From Blasia pusilla (lineage: Eukaryota; Marchantiophyta; Marchantiopsida; Blasiales), in NCBI GenBank assembly GCA_050084515.1, contig CM114273.1, forward strand, positions 38,502,001 to 38,566,000: a DNA stretch of 64,000 nucleotides. The letters run 5' to 3'. The notes beneath the pieces are model-generated. The model did no database searches and was not told where the DNA came from. It was given only the letters and a program-made list of their open reading frames with translations. Position numbers and translations under genes: made by a program. Within the stretch, counting starts at the first letter, position 1. The number at the start of each line of letters is the position of its first letter. Below are positions 36,261 to 48,506 of the stretch, piece by piece.

Positions 36261-36590
36261 AAAGAAAAAATTCTCCTTGGAATTTTTTTTTCAAAGTGTT
36301 CGGATCAAAAGTTGGATTTGGCCTTCGTTCTACTAACCAAATCCAAAATGATTTGGAGTTTTTTTTGGAGCGGTCTTGTTGAAGAAGAGAAGAGAAGCAA
36401 ACTTGTATACAACATTCTTCAATAGTTGATTGAGTTGGAAGTTCCTTTAGTATGGATCATGACTCTATATAATACTAGTCAAGTGTCGTTGTAAGTCTTC
36501 CATTTAAAAATCTTGTTTTTAAGAATCTAAAAGAAAATTGGAAGTAGAGAGAAGGATTGACGTGATGGACTAGTCCTTACTGTAGAAAAT

Positions 36591-36881
36591 TGCTAAAGAA
36601 GCATAACTCGTGGGAAATGACTCTCACACTCACACACCATCATGGAGAACAAAAGTTTGCAATGAGAGAATGAGTGGAGGTTGGTCTCCTTCCCAATTGT
36701 ATAGGATGTGTACAAGCAACCCTAACTCTAATCCTAATCATAGTCTTAAGTAAGACTAATTATGATTAACTAACCCAAGTTAAGATAACCGTGCTTAACT
36801 GACTAACCAAGATTAAGCTTTCCTTCTTCGTGTGAGTACAAAATGTAGCAGTTCGATGGGTTGCCCAACTCAACCTCATCA
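36591..36881 (-). repeat. Ty1/copia LTR (copy 2), solo
   Basis: Read on the minus strand this matches the LTRs at 94-344 and 61450-61737. Shared landmarks are AAGCTTAATCTTGGTTAGTC, a GATTAGTTAATCA-type core, TTGTACACATCC, and the end TTCTTTAGCA. No internal copia sequence adjoins either side, so it is a solo LTR or fragment. The edges show no obvious 5-bp target duplication, so they may be imprecise. Confidence 0.7.
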
Positions 36882-36917
36882 TCTATCTTCTCTCGTTGTA
36901 TCTTAATAAAATCCTCC

Positions 36918-38117
<1,200 letters not shown>

Positions 38118-38760
38118 CGGTTTGGGAGATGATGCGGATCTTGCAACATTTATAGGAGCATCAGTCTCGTTCTCCAGCATACATTTTGGAGAATGTCCCA
38201 ATTTTGGGCGATTTGAGGTCCCGCGTGGTGACTAGTGCACATCAGGTGCGCGCATGGATTGGCTCGGCAGTGTTGTTAGATGCAGCGAGTGTGGGTTCAC
38301 GAGCACATCGCCCGCATCTTTGGTGGACCAACTTGGTACCACATGAGGTATTGCGGAGGGCTTATGGGAGAGTGGAGCGTCCCTCCGATTTGTTGGTGGA
38401 TTCTATATTGGATCCGGGCCGTCGATCATAGGCAATGAGGTATGATGATCGACCGTCGTTGACTGTGGTCAACTGGATTGGCATGCCACGAGCCGCCTTT
38501 CCCACATTGGTGAGTTTTCGTGCTACCTATGCATTCAAGGAGGCCGTACCTGGCTTGGTTTGGGATGACCAGGTACAGAGGTTGGTGGAGCCCAATGCCG
38601 ATGAGCGAGAGTAAGCAATGGGATTCCCCACAGGAGTGACGACAATACCGTCACTATCGGAGGCATCACGACGTCATGTCTTGGGTCAGGCGATGGACCA
38701 GAACTGCTTGATATGGATTTTTAGCTTAGGAGTAGCTAAGCAACGTCGTTTGAGGATGTG
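38118..38760 (+). pseudogene. C-terminal half of C5-cytosine methyltransferase domain (copy B)
   Basis: The frames carry AYILENVPILG (motif VI) and VRAWIGSAVLLDAASVGSRA followed by HRPHLWWTNLVPHEVL (motif VIII-like Arg-x-x-x-Trp). Then come LVWDDQVQRLVEPNADERE, AMGFPTGVTT (motif IX-like) and RRHVLGQAMDQNCLIWIFSL (motif X-like). This parallels copy A and confirms that the methyltransferase belongs to the family rather than being a chance neighbour. The N-terminal half with motifs I and IV is missing here. Two stops interrupt the frame. Confidence 0.75.
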
Positions 38761-39161
38761 ACATATCACAGTTGTTGCGTTGGTGAGCCCCATGCCTATC
38801 GAGACAGTTGAGGCAGTGGTTGGGGGTGAGACCCAAGGAGATCGACACACCAAGGATGATCGGGAGAGACACCCTTGGACTTCTTGGGATGTTTTGCAAG
38901 TACGCAAGGAGATGATAGCCACAACATCGAGCGCGGTTCCGGGTATTGCACGTGGAGATGAGAGTTCTATTTTCCGAGACGGGGTTGCACCATAGCAACC
39001 ACCGAAACCCGCGCCGGAGAGTCCTCCCGTAGTCACGATGGAGACTTGGGAGCCAGATATGGGCCCAAAGTTGACAGGAGGAGATCGGCGCCGGGTACAC
39101 CAGTTCCTTAGGAGTTATAAGAGATGTTTTGCATTTAGTATGCATGATTTGGGTACGCTAA

Positions 39162-39206
39162 AGGGTTTAGGGTTAAGGGTTTAGGGTTTATCCCTAAACC
39201 CTAAAT
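39162..39206. repeat. Plant telomere-type (TTTAGGG) insert with inverted tail
   Basis: About 45 bp of AGGGTTTAGGGTTAAGGGTT-type sequence, followed by CCCTAAACCCTAAAT in the opposite direction, interrupts gypsy copy B. At this point copy A runs directly from AAGGGTCGAGG into the RT. It replaces the codons for the GIRIQL segment of copy A. Confidence 0.9.
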
Positions 39207-39216
39207 CTGCATTGAG

Positions 39217-40149
39217 TTGTCGAGTGACACGCCAATCTTCCGACGATCCTACAGGTACAGTGACATGGAGAGGGCTCTGATTCAGAGTAGGAGCCAGGAC
39301 TTGGTTGGAGCAAGACTAGTGCAGATGTTGCATGGAGAGTATGCATCAGCCATTGTCATGCCCGCCAAGAGGGATGTGCATGGCAATTGGACGGATAGGC
39401 GAATGTGTGGAGATTACCGACCTATCAATCGGCAGACAAAGGCCGATAGGTATGCCATGCCCATCCCTGAGGAGATCTTTGATGCGATTGGGCATGCAAA
39501 GGTCTTCATTTCATTGGATGTGCGATCCGGATACCATCAGCTGCCTATCAGATTGGAGGACAGGCAAAAGACAACATTTTGGGGCATCGATCCTCACGGG
39601 AAGGATTTTTTGTATCAGTGGCGGTTCTTACCATTCGGGTTAAAGAACGCCTCGGCTGAGTTTCAAAGGGTCGTGGATAGGATCTTGGCAAGTCTGGATT
39701 TTTCTAGGTGTTATATTGATGACATCGTAGTCTTTAGTGCCACGGTTGTAGAGCATGAACGACTTCTAGAGGAGGTGTTTCGACGATTGCAGTTACATGG
39801 GCTGAAGCTACATCCAGGCAAGTGCAAGTTCTTCTACGACGAGATTGCGTACTTGGGTCATAAGATATACCCAAGTGGCCTTGGTGTTCAGAAGACGAAG
39901 GTAGAGGCTATTTTATGCATTCCACGACCTATAGATGTGAGCCGTGTTCGTGCATTCATGGGATTGGCGAACTTCTATCGGCGGTACGTCAAGGGATTTG
40001 ATTTGATTGCGAAGCTACTGACCTTACTGACCAAGGTGGATCATGAGTGGCACTGGGGGGATGAGCAGGAGCGAGCATTTCAGTTGCTCAAGGACAGATT
40101 GACATCCGCGCCCATCTTGAGGAGACCGATCCAGGGGTGTCCTTTCTAG
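39217..40149 (+). pseudogene. Gypsy reverse transcriptase and RNase H start (copy B)
   Basis: A 310-codon open frame encodes almost the entire RT. Motifs are DTPIFRRSYRYSDMERAL, GDYRPINRQTKADRYAMPIP, SLDVRSGYHQLPI, LPFGLKNASAEFQRV and the catalytic CYIDDIVVFSATVVEH, then KLHPGKCKFFYDEIAYLGHK and MGLANFYRRYVKGF. It ends at a TAG after RRPIQGCPF, and the same frame continues into RNase H at 40150. This is the best-preserved RT of the family in the window. It has no own start codon context; it is a piece of the polyprotein. Confidence 0.9.
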
Positions 40150-40998
40150 TTGCACACAGATTGGAGCATGTTGGGGCTTGGAGCGGTGCTCGCCCAACAT
40201 GATGATGAGGGTAGAGAGTTTGTGGTGGCTTACGCTAGCCGTTTGAACAACGCTGTAGAGGCAAAGTATAACTCGTATGAGGATGAGTGCTTGGTTGTAG
40301 TGTGGGCTGTCGCACATTTCAAATGTTATCTATTCGAAAATCCCTTTACCATCATTACTGATTATCAGCCATTTAAGTGGTTGATGGAGTCCAACAAGCT
40401 TGTAGGGAAGATTGCGAGGTGGGCTCTTTTATTGCAAGAGTATGACTTCCAGGTGGTGCATAGACCTGGGACGCTCAACCAGGATGCAGATGGTTGGAGC
40501 CGTAACCCATGCCTGAGTCAGCGAGATGCAACTAGAGCTCGTTGGCATGGTGAGATTGATGAGGAGTTGGTACCAGGATGGCATGCGTCAGCCTATTTGG
40601 GCTTGTTGGCTATGGAGAGCCAGATTGCTGAGATTCCGATGGCAAGGTCTGATGAAGAGTCCTTAGATCTAGAGGCCGGTGAGGAGACGACAGATGGCCG
40701 AGATATTCACAATGATGGAGTGGTCTTGGAGTACCTGCGTATTGGCATCGTGGAGAGTAGAGTGGGTGCTAGAGAGCGGGATCGGATCCTACAACGAGCG
40801 AGACGGTTCCGGTGGGAGGGCACATATGTGTTGCAAGTGTGGGAGGATGGTAGAGTGCGTGTAGTGCCTCATCCTTCGCAGAGTGCACGTTTGATGCGTC
40901 ATGGCCACGAGGAGTTGGGTCATTTTGGAGTGAAGTGGACGTACAGCTTGCTCCAGATTCAGTATTGGTGGGGAGGCATGCAAACTGACGTTCAATAG
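40150..40998 (+). pseudogene. Gypsy RNase H, linker and integrase zinc region (copy B)
   Basis: This is in frame with the RT after a single TAG. RNase H motifs are LHTDWSMLGLGAVLAQHDDE, YNSYEDECLVVVWAVAHFKC, IITDYQPFKWLM and VVHRPGTLNQDADGWSRN. An acidic linker follows (MARSDEESLDLEAGEETTDG). Then comes the integrase amino-terminal zinc-binding region (HGHEELGHFGVKWTYSLLQI), with its CMVCDR part lying beyond the next TAG at 40996. The reading frame is otherwise intact over 850 bp. Confidence 0.88.
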
Positions 40999-41942
40999 TT
41001 TGTTGCCAGATGCATGGTGTGTGATCGAGTCGAGCATCGTTCAATGCTCCAACTCCACAGTTGCATCCACTTCTGATCATGGGTTTAGGTTATAGATGGA
41101 GTTTGGATTTTGTAGGACCTTTGCCTTTGACAGAGCGCCATAGTGTTATGTGTTGGTGATGATCGAGCACTTCTCGAAGTGGATAGAGTTGGTTGCATTT
41201 TCTGAAAAAGCAAGTGAGGGAGTAGCGTATGCCTTCCTAGATCAAGTGTTAAGTCATTACAACACACCAGATGAGGTGTTCACAGACTAGGGTACAGAGT
41301 TCCGAGGGGAGTTTCAGGCCTTGTGTGATCAGGCAGTGATCGATCACCACACTACTTTGCGATATCATCCTGAGGCGGATGGACTAGCGGAGCGAGTTGT
41401 GAAGACGATGAAGAGAGGACTACGCAAGTATGGCTTGCAGAGAGGTTACCTAGGAGATTGGGACCTTAAGTTGCCATGGTTGGCGATGGGATATAGATTC
41501 AGCAGGCAAACATCTTTAGTGTCTTCCCCACCGTACTTGTTGCTTTATGGCCGAGAGCTTGATTTACCAACATCCATTCATTGAGATACTGGTGAGGTGT
41601 TGAACCTTGATGACCCTGATGAATGGATGCGAGCATGTTCTGAGAGCGCTGGGTTGTTTGGAGAGTGATGCCCATGGCGTTTGAGAACTTGGCGATTGCC
41701 CAACATCGGGATACGTTGAGGTGTGCGACCATCCGGGGAGGTGGTTATCGACCTATTATCCGGAGGTTTCATCAGGGAGACTATGTCTACTTGCAGCGGA
41801 CGGCACCCACAAGGTTGGATGTGACTTTGGGCGCACCATCTTGAGAGTGGATGAGGTTTTGCCATCTTGAGAGTGGATGAGGTGTTCTCTTATTGGAGGG
41901 ACGCGATGGTATGGTTTGGAAGGACCATGTGCTTAATTGTGC
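40999..41942 (+). pseudogene. Gypsy integrase core and tail, broken (copy B)
   Basis: A run of small indels fragments the integrase: MGLGYRWSLDFVGPLPL near 41080, then DHHTTLRYHPEADGLAERVV and LPWLAMGYRF ... YLLLYGREL (41321-41584). A ~20-bp direct duplication (CCATCTTGAGAGTGGATGAG, twice near 41832-41882) marks another lesion. The PHD-like tail is absent because the copy ends at the palindrome. Confidence 0.8.
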
Positions 41943-41972
41943 GCACAATTAAGCACATGGTCCTTCCAAACC
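41913..41972. repeat. Perfect 60-bp palindrome at a gypsy head-to-head junction
   Basis: The 30-nt arm that begins GGTTTGGAAGGACC (41913-41942, end of gypsy copy B) is followed without a spacer by its exact complement (41943-41972). The right arm runs on into gypsy LTR-type sequence on the minus strand. Confidence 0.97.
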
Positions 41973-42677
41973 GCACACAAACACACACGATCCCATGCTG
42001 ACCCATGGCATCCATACATAGAGGCAAGAAGTACCAAAACATCTCCAATAAAGTAAGATCCAATCTCTCTTTATACCATCTCACACCATAGCTCTCAAAG
42101 GTGTGCACTCTCTCTCATGTCAAACCAAACCCACTCTCCTAATGAGAGGCTTGGGTTAAACTCGTAAGGAAAGGGACCATAGCTCCGCCGCCTTATGCCA
42201 AGAGGTTCAACAAAGAGAGAATGAGCTCTCAAGCTCTCTCTCTAAGAGGTATACCCCCTTCCCTCTCCCAAGCCTCTCAACGGTATCCTATGCTCGCACG
42301 CTCTTGACTTGATGTAGCGGGCCAAGGGCCACTTCCCAAAGTGGAAAGTCAAGGATCCCCAACATGGAAAATTACCCGAAATAGTAAGTTGCTCTATATG
42401 GCCCCAAATGAGCCGAAACAAAGGAGAAACCTGCTCTCTCAAGTTTCCCGGGGCCTCAACATGTCATTCTCGACCTCTTGGGCATGTCCTCCACTACTCG
42501 TGCAGATGCTCTGCTAGATCCCACCGATCTATCCTAACAGACGTGATAGTTGTCGTGCGCATACACATCGCTACGCAACATACATCGTTGTCATCGAACA
42601 CACACAAACACACACGATCCCATGCTAACCCATGGCATCCATACACATAGGCAAGAAGTACCAAAATATCTCCAATC
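41973..42677 (-). repeat. Gypsy LTR sequence (two partial LTR starts)
   Basis: Read on the minus strand, an LTR start ATTGGAGATATTTTGG occurs at 42677, directly behind the polypurine tract AGCTAGGGGGGCG of copy C. It is followed by GTACTTCTTGCC and GGGATCGTGTGTG. A second, very similar start occurs at about 42036 and runs into the palindrome. The ~560 bp between them is probably the rest of the copy C LTR. The match to copy A (6246-6361) is strongest over CGATGTATGTTG and GATGTGTAT. Confidence 0.6.
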
Positions 42678-44620
42678 GCCCCCCTAGCTGGTGGTTAGAT
42701 CCCTCTTACTCTAGATAGCCATCTATCCCTACCTACCACGACATACATCTCTAGAATGCTAAGAGAAGAAAGGGTGGGTGCTCATGTGGCCCCATCGTTA
42801 GTCGCCTTCTTGTCATCCATGTCACAGAAAAACTCAAAATCAAAACCTATCTAGTATCTCCTCTATGTACATCTGGGACACATCCATCATCCCCGAGGAA
42901 TCCTAGTGAGAGGTGGCATCAGACATACCATATGCCAACCTCTCGAACATCCATCACAGACTACCATCGTGGCTGTACTACGAGCAGAACCACACAACAT
43001 ACAACGCAAGCCTGCAGGAACTACTGCTAAGCTTGGATCTACTATACCATCAATGTTAGGAAGGTGACATGGCGCAAAATTACGCACATGGTCCTTCCAT
43101 ACCATACCATCGCGTCCCTCCAGTAAGAGAACACCGGATGGCAAAATATCACACACCCTTAGGATAGTGCGCCCTGTAGTCACATCCAACGTCGTCGGTG
43201 TTGTCTGCTGGAAGTAGACATAATCTCCTTGATGAAACCTCTGGATAGTTGGTTGATAACCACCACCCTGAAAAGTCACATACCTCAACGTATCCCGATG
43301 CTGCGCAATCGCCAAGTTCTCAAACGCCATGGGCATCACTCTCCAAAACAACTCAGCCCTCTGAGAACATGCTCGCATCCATACATCTGGGTCATCAAGG
43401 TTCAGCACCTTACAAGCATCTCAACGAATGGACGTAGGTAAATCTGGCTCTCGGCCATAAAGTAGCAAGTACGGTGAAAAAGATGCTAAGGATGCGTGCC
43501 TGTTGAATGTGTATCCCATCGCCAACCATGGCAACTGGAGGTCCCAATCTCTTAGGTGACCTCTTTGCAAGCCATACTTGCGTAAATACCTCTTCACTGT
43601 CTCCACAACTCTCTCCGCTAATCCATCCGCCTCGGGATGATCTCGCTATGTCATGCGGTGGTCGATCAACGCCTGATCACACAAGGCGTGGAACTCACCG
43701 CGAAACTCAATACCCTGGTTTGTCAACACCTCAGCCGATATGCCATAATGACTCAGCTCTCTATCAAGGAAGGCATAAGCTACTCCCTCACTCGCTTTGT
43801 CAGGAAATGCAACCAACTCGATCTACTTCGAGAAGTGTTCGACCATCACCAACACATAACGACTGTGACGCTCCGTCAAAGGAAAAGGTCCTAAAAATTC
43901 CAAACTCCATCTATATCCTAAGCCCATGATCGATAATGGATGTAACTGTGGAGTCGGAGCATTGAAAGATGCTTGGACCCGATCACACACCATGCACGTG
44001 GCAACAAACTGATGAACGTTAGTCTGCATGCCTCGCCACCAATACTGAATCTGGAGCAAGCTGTACGTCCGCTTTACCCCAAAGTGACCCAACTCCTTGT
44101 GGGGATGCTGCACTAGTCGTGCTCTCTGCGAAGGATGCGGCACTGTGCGTACTCTGCCATCCTCCCAAACTCTCAAAACATGTGTCTCCTCCCAATGGAA
44201 CCATCTAGCCGACTATAGGATCCGATCCCGCTCTCTAGCACCCACGGTGCTCGCAACGTTGCCAGTACAAAGGTACTCCAAGACTACTCCATCATCATGA
44301 ATATCTTGGCCATATGTCGTCTCCTCACTCGCCTCGGGATCCAACGACTCTCCACTAGACCTCGCCATCGAAGTCTCCACACTTAGGCTCTCCATAGCCA
44401 ACATGCCTAAATAGGCTGACGCGTGCCATCCTGCCATTGACTCCTCATCACTCTCTCCATGCCATCGAGCTCCAATCGCATCTCGCTGACTTGGGCATGG
44501 GTTACGACTCAACCCATCTGCATCCTTGTTGAGCGTCCCAGGTCTATGTACCACCTGTTCAGCAACAACAAAGCCCATCTCCCAAGCTTCCATGTAAGCT
44601 TGTCGGACTCCATCAACCTG
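42678..44620 (-). mobile_element. Ty3/gypsy element, copy C
   Basis: This third family copy is on the minus strand. It keeps the RNase H end (VVHRPGTLNKDADGLSRN, 44540 region) and the acidic linker, then the integrase zinc region (ELGHFGVKRTYSLLQI ... CMVCDRVQASF, 44120-43970). The core pieces (YRWSLEFLGPFPL; LPWLAMGY), the SH3-like tail and the PHD-like module follow. Beyond it come the polypurine tract and LTR. Its 5' side ends at about 44620, where the MULE-like copy begins. The junction falls within the RLMESDKL codons. Confidence 0.85.
42887..43408 (-). pseudogene. Integrase C-terminal region with PHD finger (copy C)
   Basis: This open frame gives the clearest view of the tail: DPDVWMRACSQRAELFWRVM, RFHQGDYVYFQ, TTGRTILRVCDILPSGVLLL and MVWKDHVRNFAPCHLP. 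The module C-x2-C-x11-C-x2-C-x4-H-x2-C follows (CMLCGSARS, VVCDGCSRGWHMVC), then LMPPLTRIPRG. Spacing and the Asp-Gly and Trp residues fit a PHD finger, which in other proteins reads histone H3. The frame stops just before the last Cys pair expected from copy A (RWLC). Confidence 0.8.
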
Positions 44621-46173
44621 GCGCCTCTCGCTTCCACTTCTCCCGAGTCTGCGATCGGCTTGTTGGGATCTCTATTACCTCAGACTTTGGTGGATTTTTT
44701 TTTGCGGAGGACCTGATCCGACCCTCTCTCCCCCATCGCCTGGACGATTCTGGCTCTAGCCTTGAATTCTCAGCCTCTCTTTGGGAAGACTTGGCCTCGG
44801 AATTCTTCGATCCCCTCGCCTTGGCTTTGAGACCCGTTGTAGATTTGTCCTTGGCGGTGACGACCTTGGACACCAACTCCGCTGACTCGAGGGCTTGCTC
44901 CTCCGCATCTCCTTCGAAAACGTCTTCAGCATGCACGAAATTGGGGATGTCGTCCCTACCTGCGGTCACTACATCATAGAGCAGGCGTAGATTTTTCTCA
45001 ATTATGTCCTCAGGATCGTTGAAGTCCAGCCAAATCGGGCAATTATCCACCTCCCAATCGGACAAGCTTTGAGCCATCTCCATGTCGTACATGGAAATAT
45101 CTCTCCATTAGGCGGAGAAGCCCACAATTTGCAGGCTTCCCGTATTTTTCGCCATGTACCTACATTCTTATAATGGACGAGGTACCTGAACACCATCCAT
45201 TGGGCAGCTCTTAGTCGAGATGCATCGGCCGCCTGCTCCTGAAGATCTCGCTTCTTCTTTGCAAAATCCCTTTTCTTCCCCTCTATTTCTTCATCAAGTT
45301 ATGCTTGAGGGAGGATGCGATCCTTGAACATTGTCCTGAAGCGTGGGTTTTTTATGGGCTTGTCCCGCATGTCATCTAGCCAAAGTTCAAAATCTTCAGC
45401 ACTCTCTAGGTTTGCTTCCTCCGGAACTGGCTCTATTCTTTTCAGCTCCGCTTGGAGACCCACGAGCATGGACTTCCCGAGAAGCCGCAACGCGTCCCAG
45501 AATGACCTTTCACGGAGCCAGTGGGAGATCACTGGATCACAGACACCCGGAGGATGGTGTGCCACCCTCTTTTGGGCCTATGTGCCCTCGAGACTGATTT
45601 TCATCAGTCTGATTCTCCTAAATTCCGAAATTCCGGACAAGGCAAATCCATGCACGCGATCGAGAGACACTTTCTCCCCAATCCGACCCTGCGGATCTTC
45701 ATCCCTCTTCCGCTGGCGCTTGATTATCGCCTTCAGCTCCTTGTAGAAATCGGGGCCAAGTTCGGGGTTGAGAATGGCGATGTAGCGCTGCATCTTGCTT
45801 GCCGTGTACTTTGGGGCTGTAGATACTGCAGCTTGGATGAATTAAGCATGCTCAGACACATACACTTTCTCCTTCCGCTCCAGCTCCAATGCAGCGCTCT
45901 TCTTGGCGGCCTGTATCTTCGACCATCAAAGGATTGTCACAGCTGCATCTTGGGGGAAATAAATGTATTTTCCCGAGTCTTTTTTTTTATTTGAGCACCC
46001 TTTGCGAGCATTTCATTTACAAGGGGGTCGCCCAAGAACCCCTTGTACTCTGCCGGGTGCGTCGTTAGCACTTTCTTCACCCGATCGCAATCCTGGATCC
46101 AGTGGTGGGTGACATTCCCTTCAAATACAATCCTGCACATCCAAACTCAATATCAAAATATCCATGGGTTTGT

Positions 46174-46815
46174 GCAACCCGTCGGACTTCGACAGGTTGT
46201 CACAGCTCATGATCGGAATGGTAGCTACGAGCTAAATTTTGCAACCCATCGGAGTCCGACGGATTGCATTCAAATTTGTGATTGCCTGGTTTCAACCCGT
46301 CGGACTCCGACGGGATGTCAGATAATTTGTATTTAGAGAGTTTTCTGCGCAAGAAAAGTGAACATATCAACCCGTCGGAGTCCGACAGGTTGCGCAATTT
46401 CAATTAAAGCTTCAATTTGACACCAAAAATCAAACTCCCCTACTCCGATAACCTTCCCGTGTCGGCGAATGCAACCTATCGGACTCCGATGAGTTGCTTT
46501 CGGCCAAAAACATCCAAAAACAGCGGCCAGTCAAGAAACTTGTCGGACTCCGACGAGTTGCTTTGTTCCAAAAACATCCAAAAATAGCGGCCAGTCAAGC
46601 AACTCGTCGGACTCCGACGAGTTGCTTTTGGCCAAAAACATCCTAAACGAGTGGTCAGTCGAACAACTCATCGAATGCCGACGAGTTGCTTTCGCAAAAA
46701 ATCCTAAAACAACGGCCAGTCTGGCAACTCGTCGGACTCTGACGAGTTGCTTTCCGCCAAAAACATGCCAAAAATAGTGGCGAGTCAAACAAGTTGTCGG
46801 AGTCCGACGATTTGC
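46174..46815. repeat. Palindrome array in intron 2, MULE copy A
   Basis: At least ten palindromes of the type CAACCCGTCGG / CCGACGGGTTG occur, several in the variant form CAACTCGTCGG / CCGACGAGTTG. From about 46472 to 46815 they form tandem units with a ~64-bp period; each unit is a palindrome plus ~37 bp resembling GGCCAAAAACATCC ... GGCCAGTCAAG. They lie between exons 2 and 3 of the minus-strand gene. Confidence 0.92.
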
Positions 46816-48294
46816 GGCAAGAGGAAACTTACGTGTTCATGGCATGCATTGCCATCTCCACCGTCGCCATGTGATGAGGGTATGGATGTAGCACGACTGC
46901 CTTCACACAAAAATGCGCCTCCAATGAGTTTGGGCGCTCCTCTGCAAACTGGATCCACGCCATGAACCTGTGGTTTCCATCCCAGATGAAGAAATATAGG
47001 TTCCGGATCCAAATGAATTCCGTCCCCTCAATCGCCCTTCTGAATTCCTGATCTCTCATCCTCCAGAATGTGTCAAGCGCTTCCAAGTCCTCCTCCGTAA
47101 CCAACGCTTAGGTTCCATGTTCTTCGTAAGGCTGAACATAGAACAGAGGGAAGCTGTCGACGTAGGATGTTGTCGCTGTCGATTGTTTTAGCTTCGCAAT
47201 ATCTCGTCAGACTGAATTTTGCGGACGTAATCCATTGTCCGCAATCAGCAAAGTGGAATTCTTGGGGCGTTTTGGCCCTCCATCAGTGCCATCTGCTTTA
47301 CCACTTGTCACAACGGGGACAAGGTCAATAAACTACACTGAATCGCCAATGAATTGCAACATGGCCCTTCACATAACTCAAAGATCCAAGATCGTTTCTT
47401 ACCCGCTCGAAGATTGGGTAGGTGTATTGGCGAGCCAACTGCTCTGGGACAGCAGTTGGCAAGTCCATTGGAAACTCGTCAATCCGATAGAGGTCGATTT
47501 CTTCCGCCGAGCTAAGAGATGAGGAAGACCGCTCTCCTGATTCTTCAACGATGTCCACCATCTCTACGCTAGCGGTCCTCATGACCTCATTGTCCGTCAC
47601 TCGAACTTCGTCCGTTTCCGCTATATTTATTGTGTCCCTGGACTTCATCGGGGACATTTCCTCCATCTCAACACTTTTGGTTGGACGGTCCGGGCTTTCT
47701 TCAATGGCAATCGCTTTTTCCCTTTGAGCTTTTTCCAATTCTGCTCTCCTCACCGACGCGTCCAGACGCTTCTTCTCATGCTTTTCATCGGCGATCCTTT
47801 TCTTCAAGGATTGCGATGCCATAGCCTTTGCGTTCTATTTTTCGAGCACCTCCTTAACACGTTTTGCAAGAAGCTCCTAGTTGTGCATCTCCGCATCCCT
47901 TTTCCGCTGCTCAATTTCTTGCTACCTTATCTCATTGGCCGAACAAGGCCCTGGAGATGGTGACGCATGAGTCCCTCCCACCCTTGGGAGTGAAGCTCCC
48001 AACCTTGCTGGCTTGAGTTTTTTTCCTCGTCACTGTTCCCGAAAATGCCTCCTATGGACAAGGAAATTGCTTTCTGTGCACGATGAGTCGCCTCGAGGAG
48101 TTGCCTTGATGAGTCACCTTGCCGATGTCGCGATGAGTCGCCTTGATGAGTAGCTCGAATCGTCTCGCGATCGTTCGCTTGAATCGTCTCGCGATGAGTC
48201 GCCGTGTAAAGTGCCCCTTGGTATCTGGTCAGCCGTTGCGCGGAAGAGCAATTGAGATCGGAAACGAAAAACCGGAAATGAGAAAACCCTCGGC

Positions 48295-48302
48295 TATTTA
48301 TA
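48295..48302 (-). promoter_or_regulatory. TATA box of minus-strand gene, copy A
   Basis: TATAAATA on the minus strand is conserved in sequence and context (GAAAAGTATAAATAG, with CCGTTGGGCTGA nearby upstream) with 55449-55442 in the larger copy. Confidence 0.55.
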
Positions 48303-48506
48303 CTTTTCGAGCCGTTGGGCTGACCGTTGGGTCGCATCGTCGATCTGACAGCGATGTGTCGGCCGTTATGGAAGTCTGGACGGGAAAAACACCAACCCGA
48401 CGGCTCCGATGGGTTGCACGCTTTCCGCGGGTTCCAGACATCCGTCCTCCTGGAAACCAGGGGCTGGTATTCTGGCATGAGAGAGTAGGAGAGGAGAGGA
48501 AGAGAG

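Larger units (their letters stand above)
38118..41942 (+). mobile_element. Ty3/gypsy element, copy B
   Basis: This is a second copy of the methyltransferase-bearing gypsy family, cut at both ends. It starts inside the methyltransferase domain (WEMMRILQHL before the ENV motif) and stops within the integrase tail (MVWKDHV) at a perfect 60-bp palindrome. It carries RT, RNase H and integrase in the family order and is better preserved than copy A through RT and RNase H. A telomere-like insert at 39162-39206 lies just before the RT. Confidence 0.88.
44621..48420 (-). mobile_element. MULE-like element copy A (minus-strand gene only)
   Basis: This is a partial, decayed copy of the minus-strand gene seen at 55.2-50.3 kb, including its promoter. 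Landmarks going down the minus strand: TATAAATA at 48302-48295, SIGGIFGNSDEEKN, then exon 1 to a GTAAGA donor at 47403. Exon 2 follows (VTEEDLEALDTFWRMRDQEF ... HHMATVEMAMHAMNT) to about 46831. An intron packed with palindromes spans 46830-46140. Exon 3 pieces run from 46135 (EGNVTHHWIQDCDRVKKVL) through KLWASPPNGE and DWEVDNCPIWLDFNDPED to SEVIEIPTSRSQ. Stops and frameshifts abound. It is cut by gypsy copy C at 44620 and at about 48420 upstream. Confidence 0.8.

Noticed and set aside
39162-39206. Chromosome end (true telomere)
   Set aside because: Only about 45 bp, flanked on both sides by gypsy coding sequence.
46174-46815. Regularly spaced palindromic repeats resembling a CRISPR array
   Set aside because: The repeats are in introns of a eukaryotic transposon gene, the spacers are themselves repeats of each other, and no Cas genes exist here; it is a tandem repeat.
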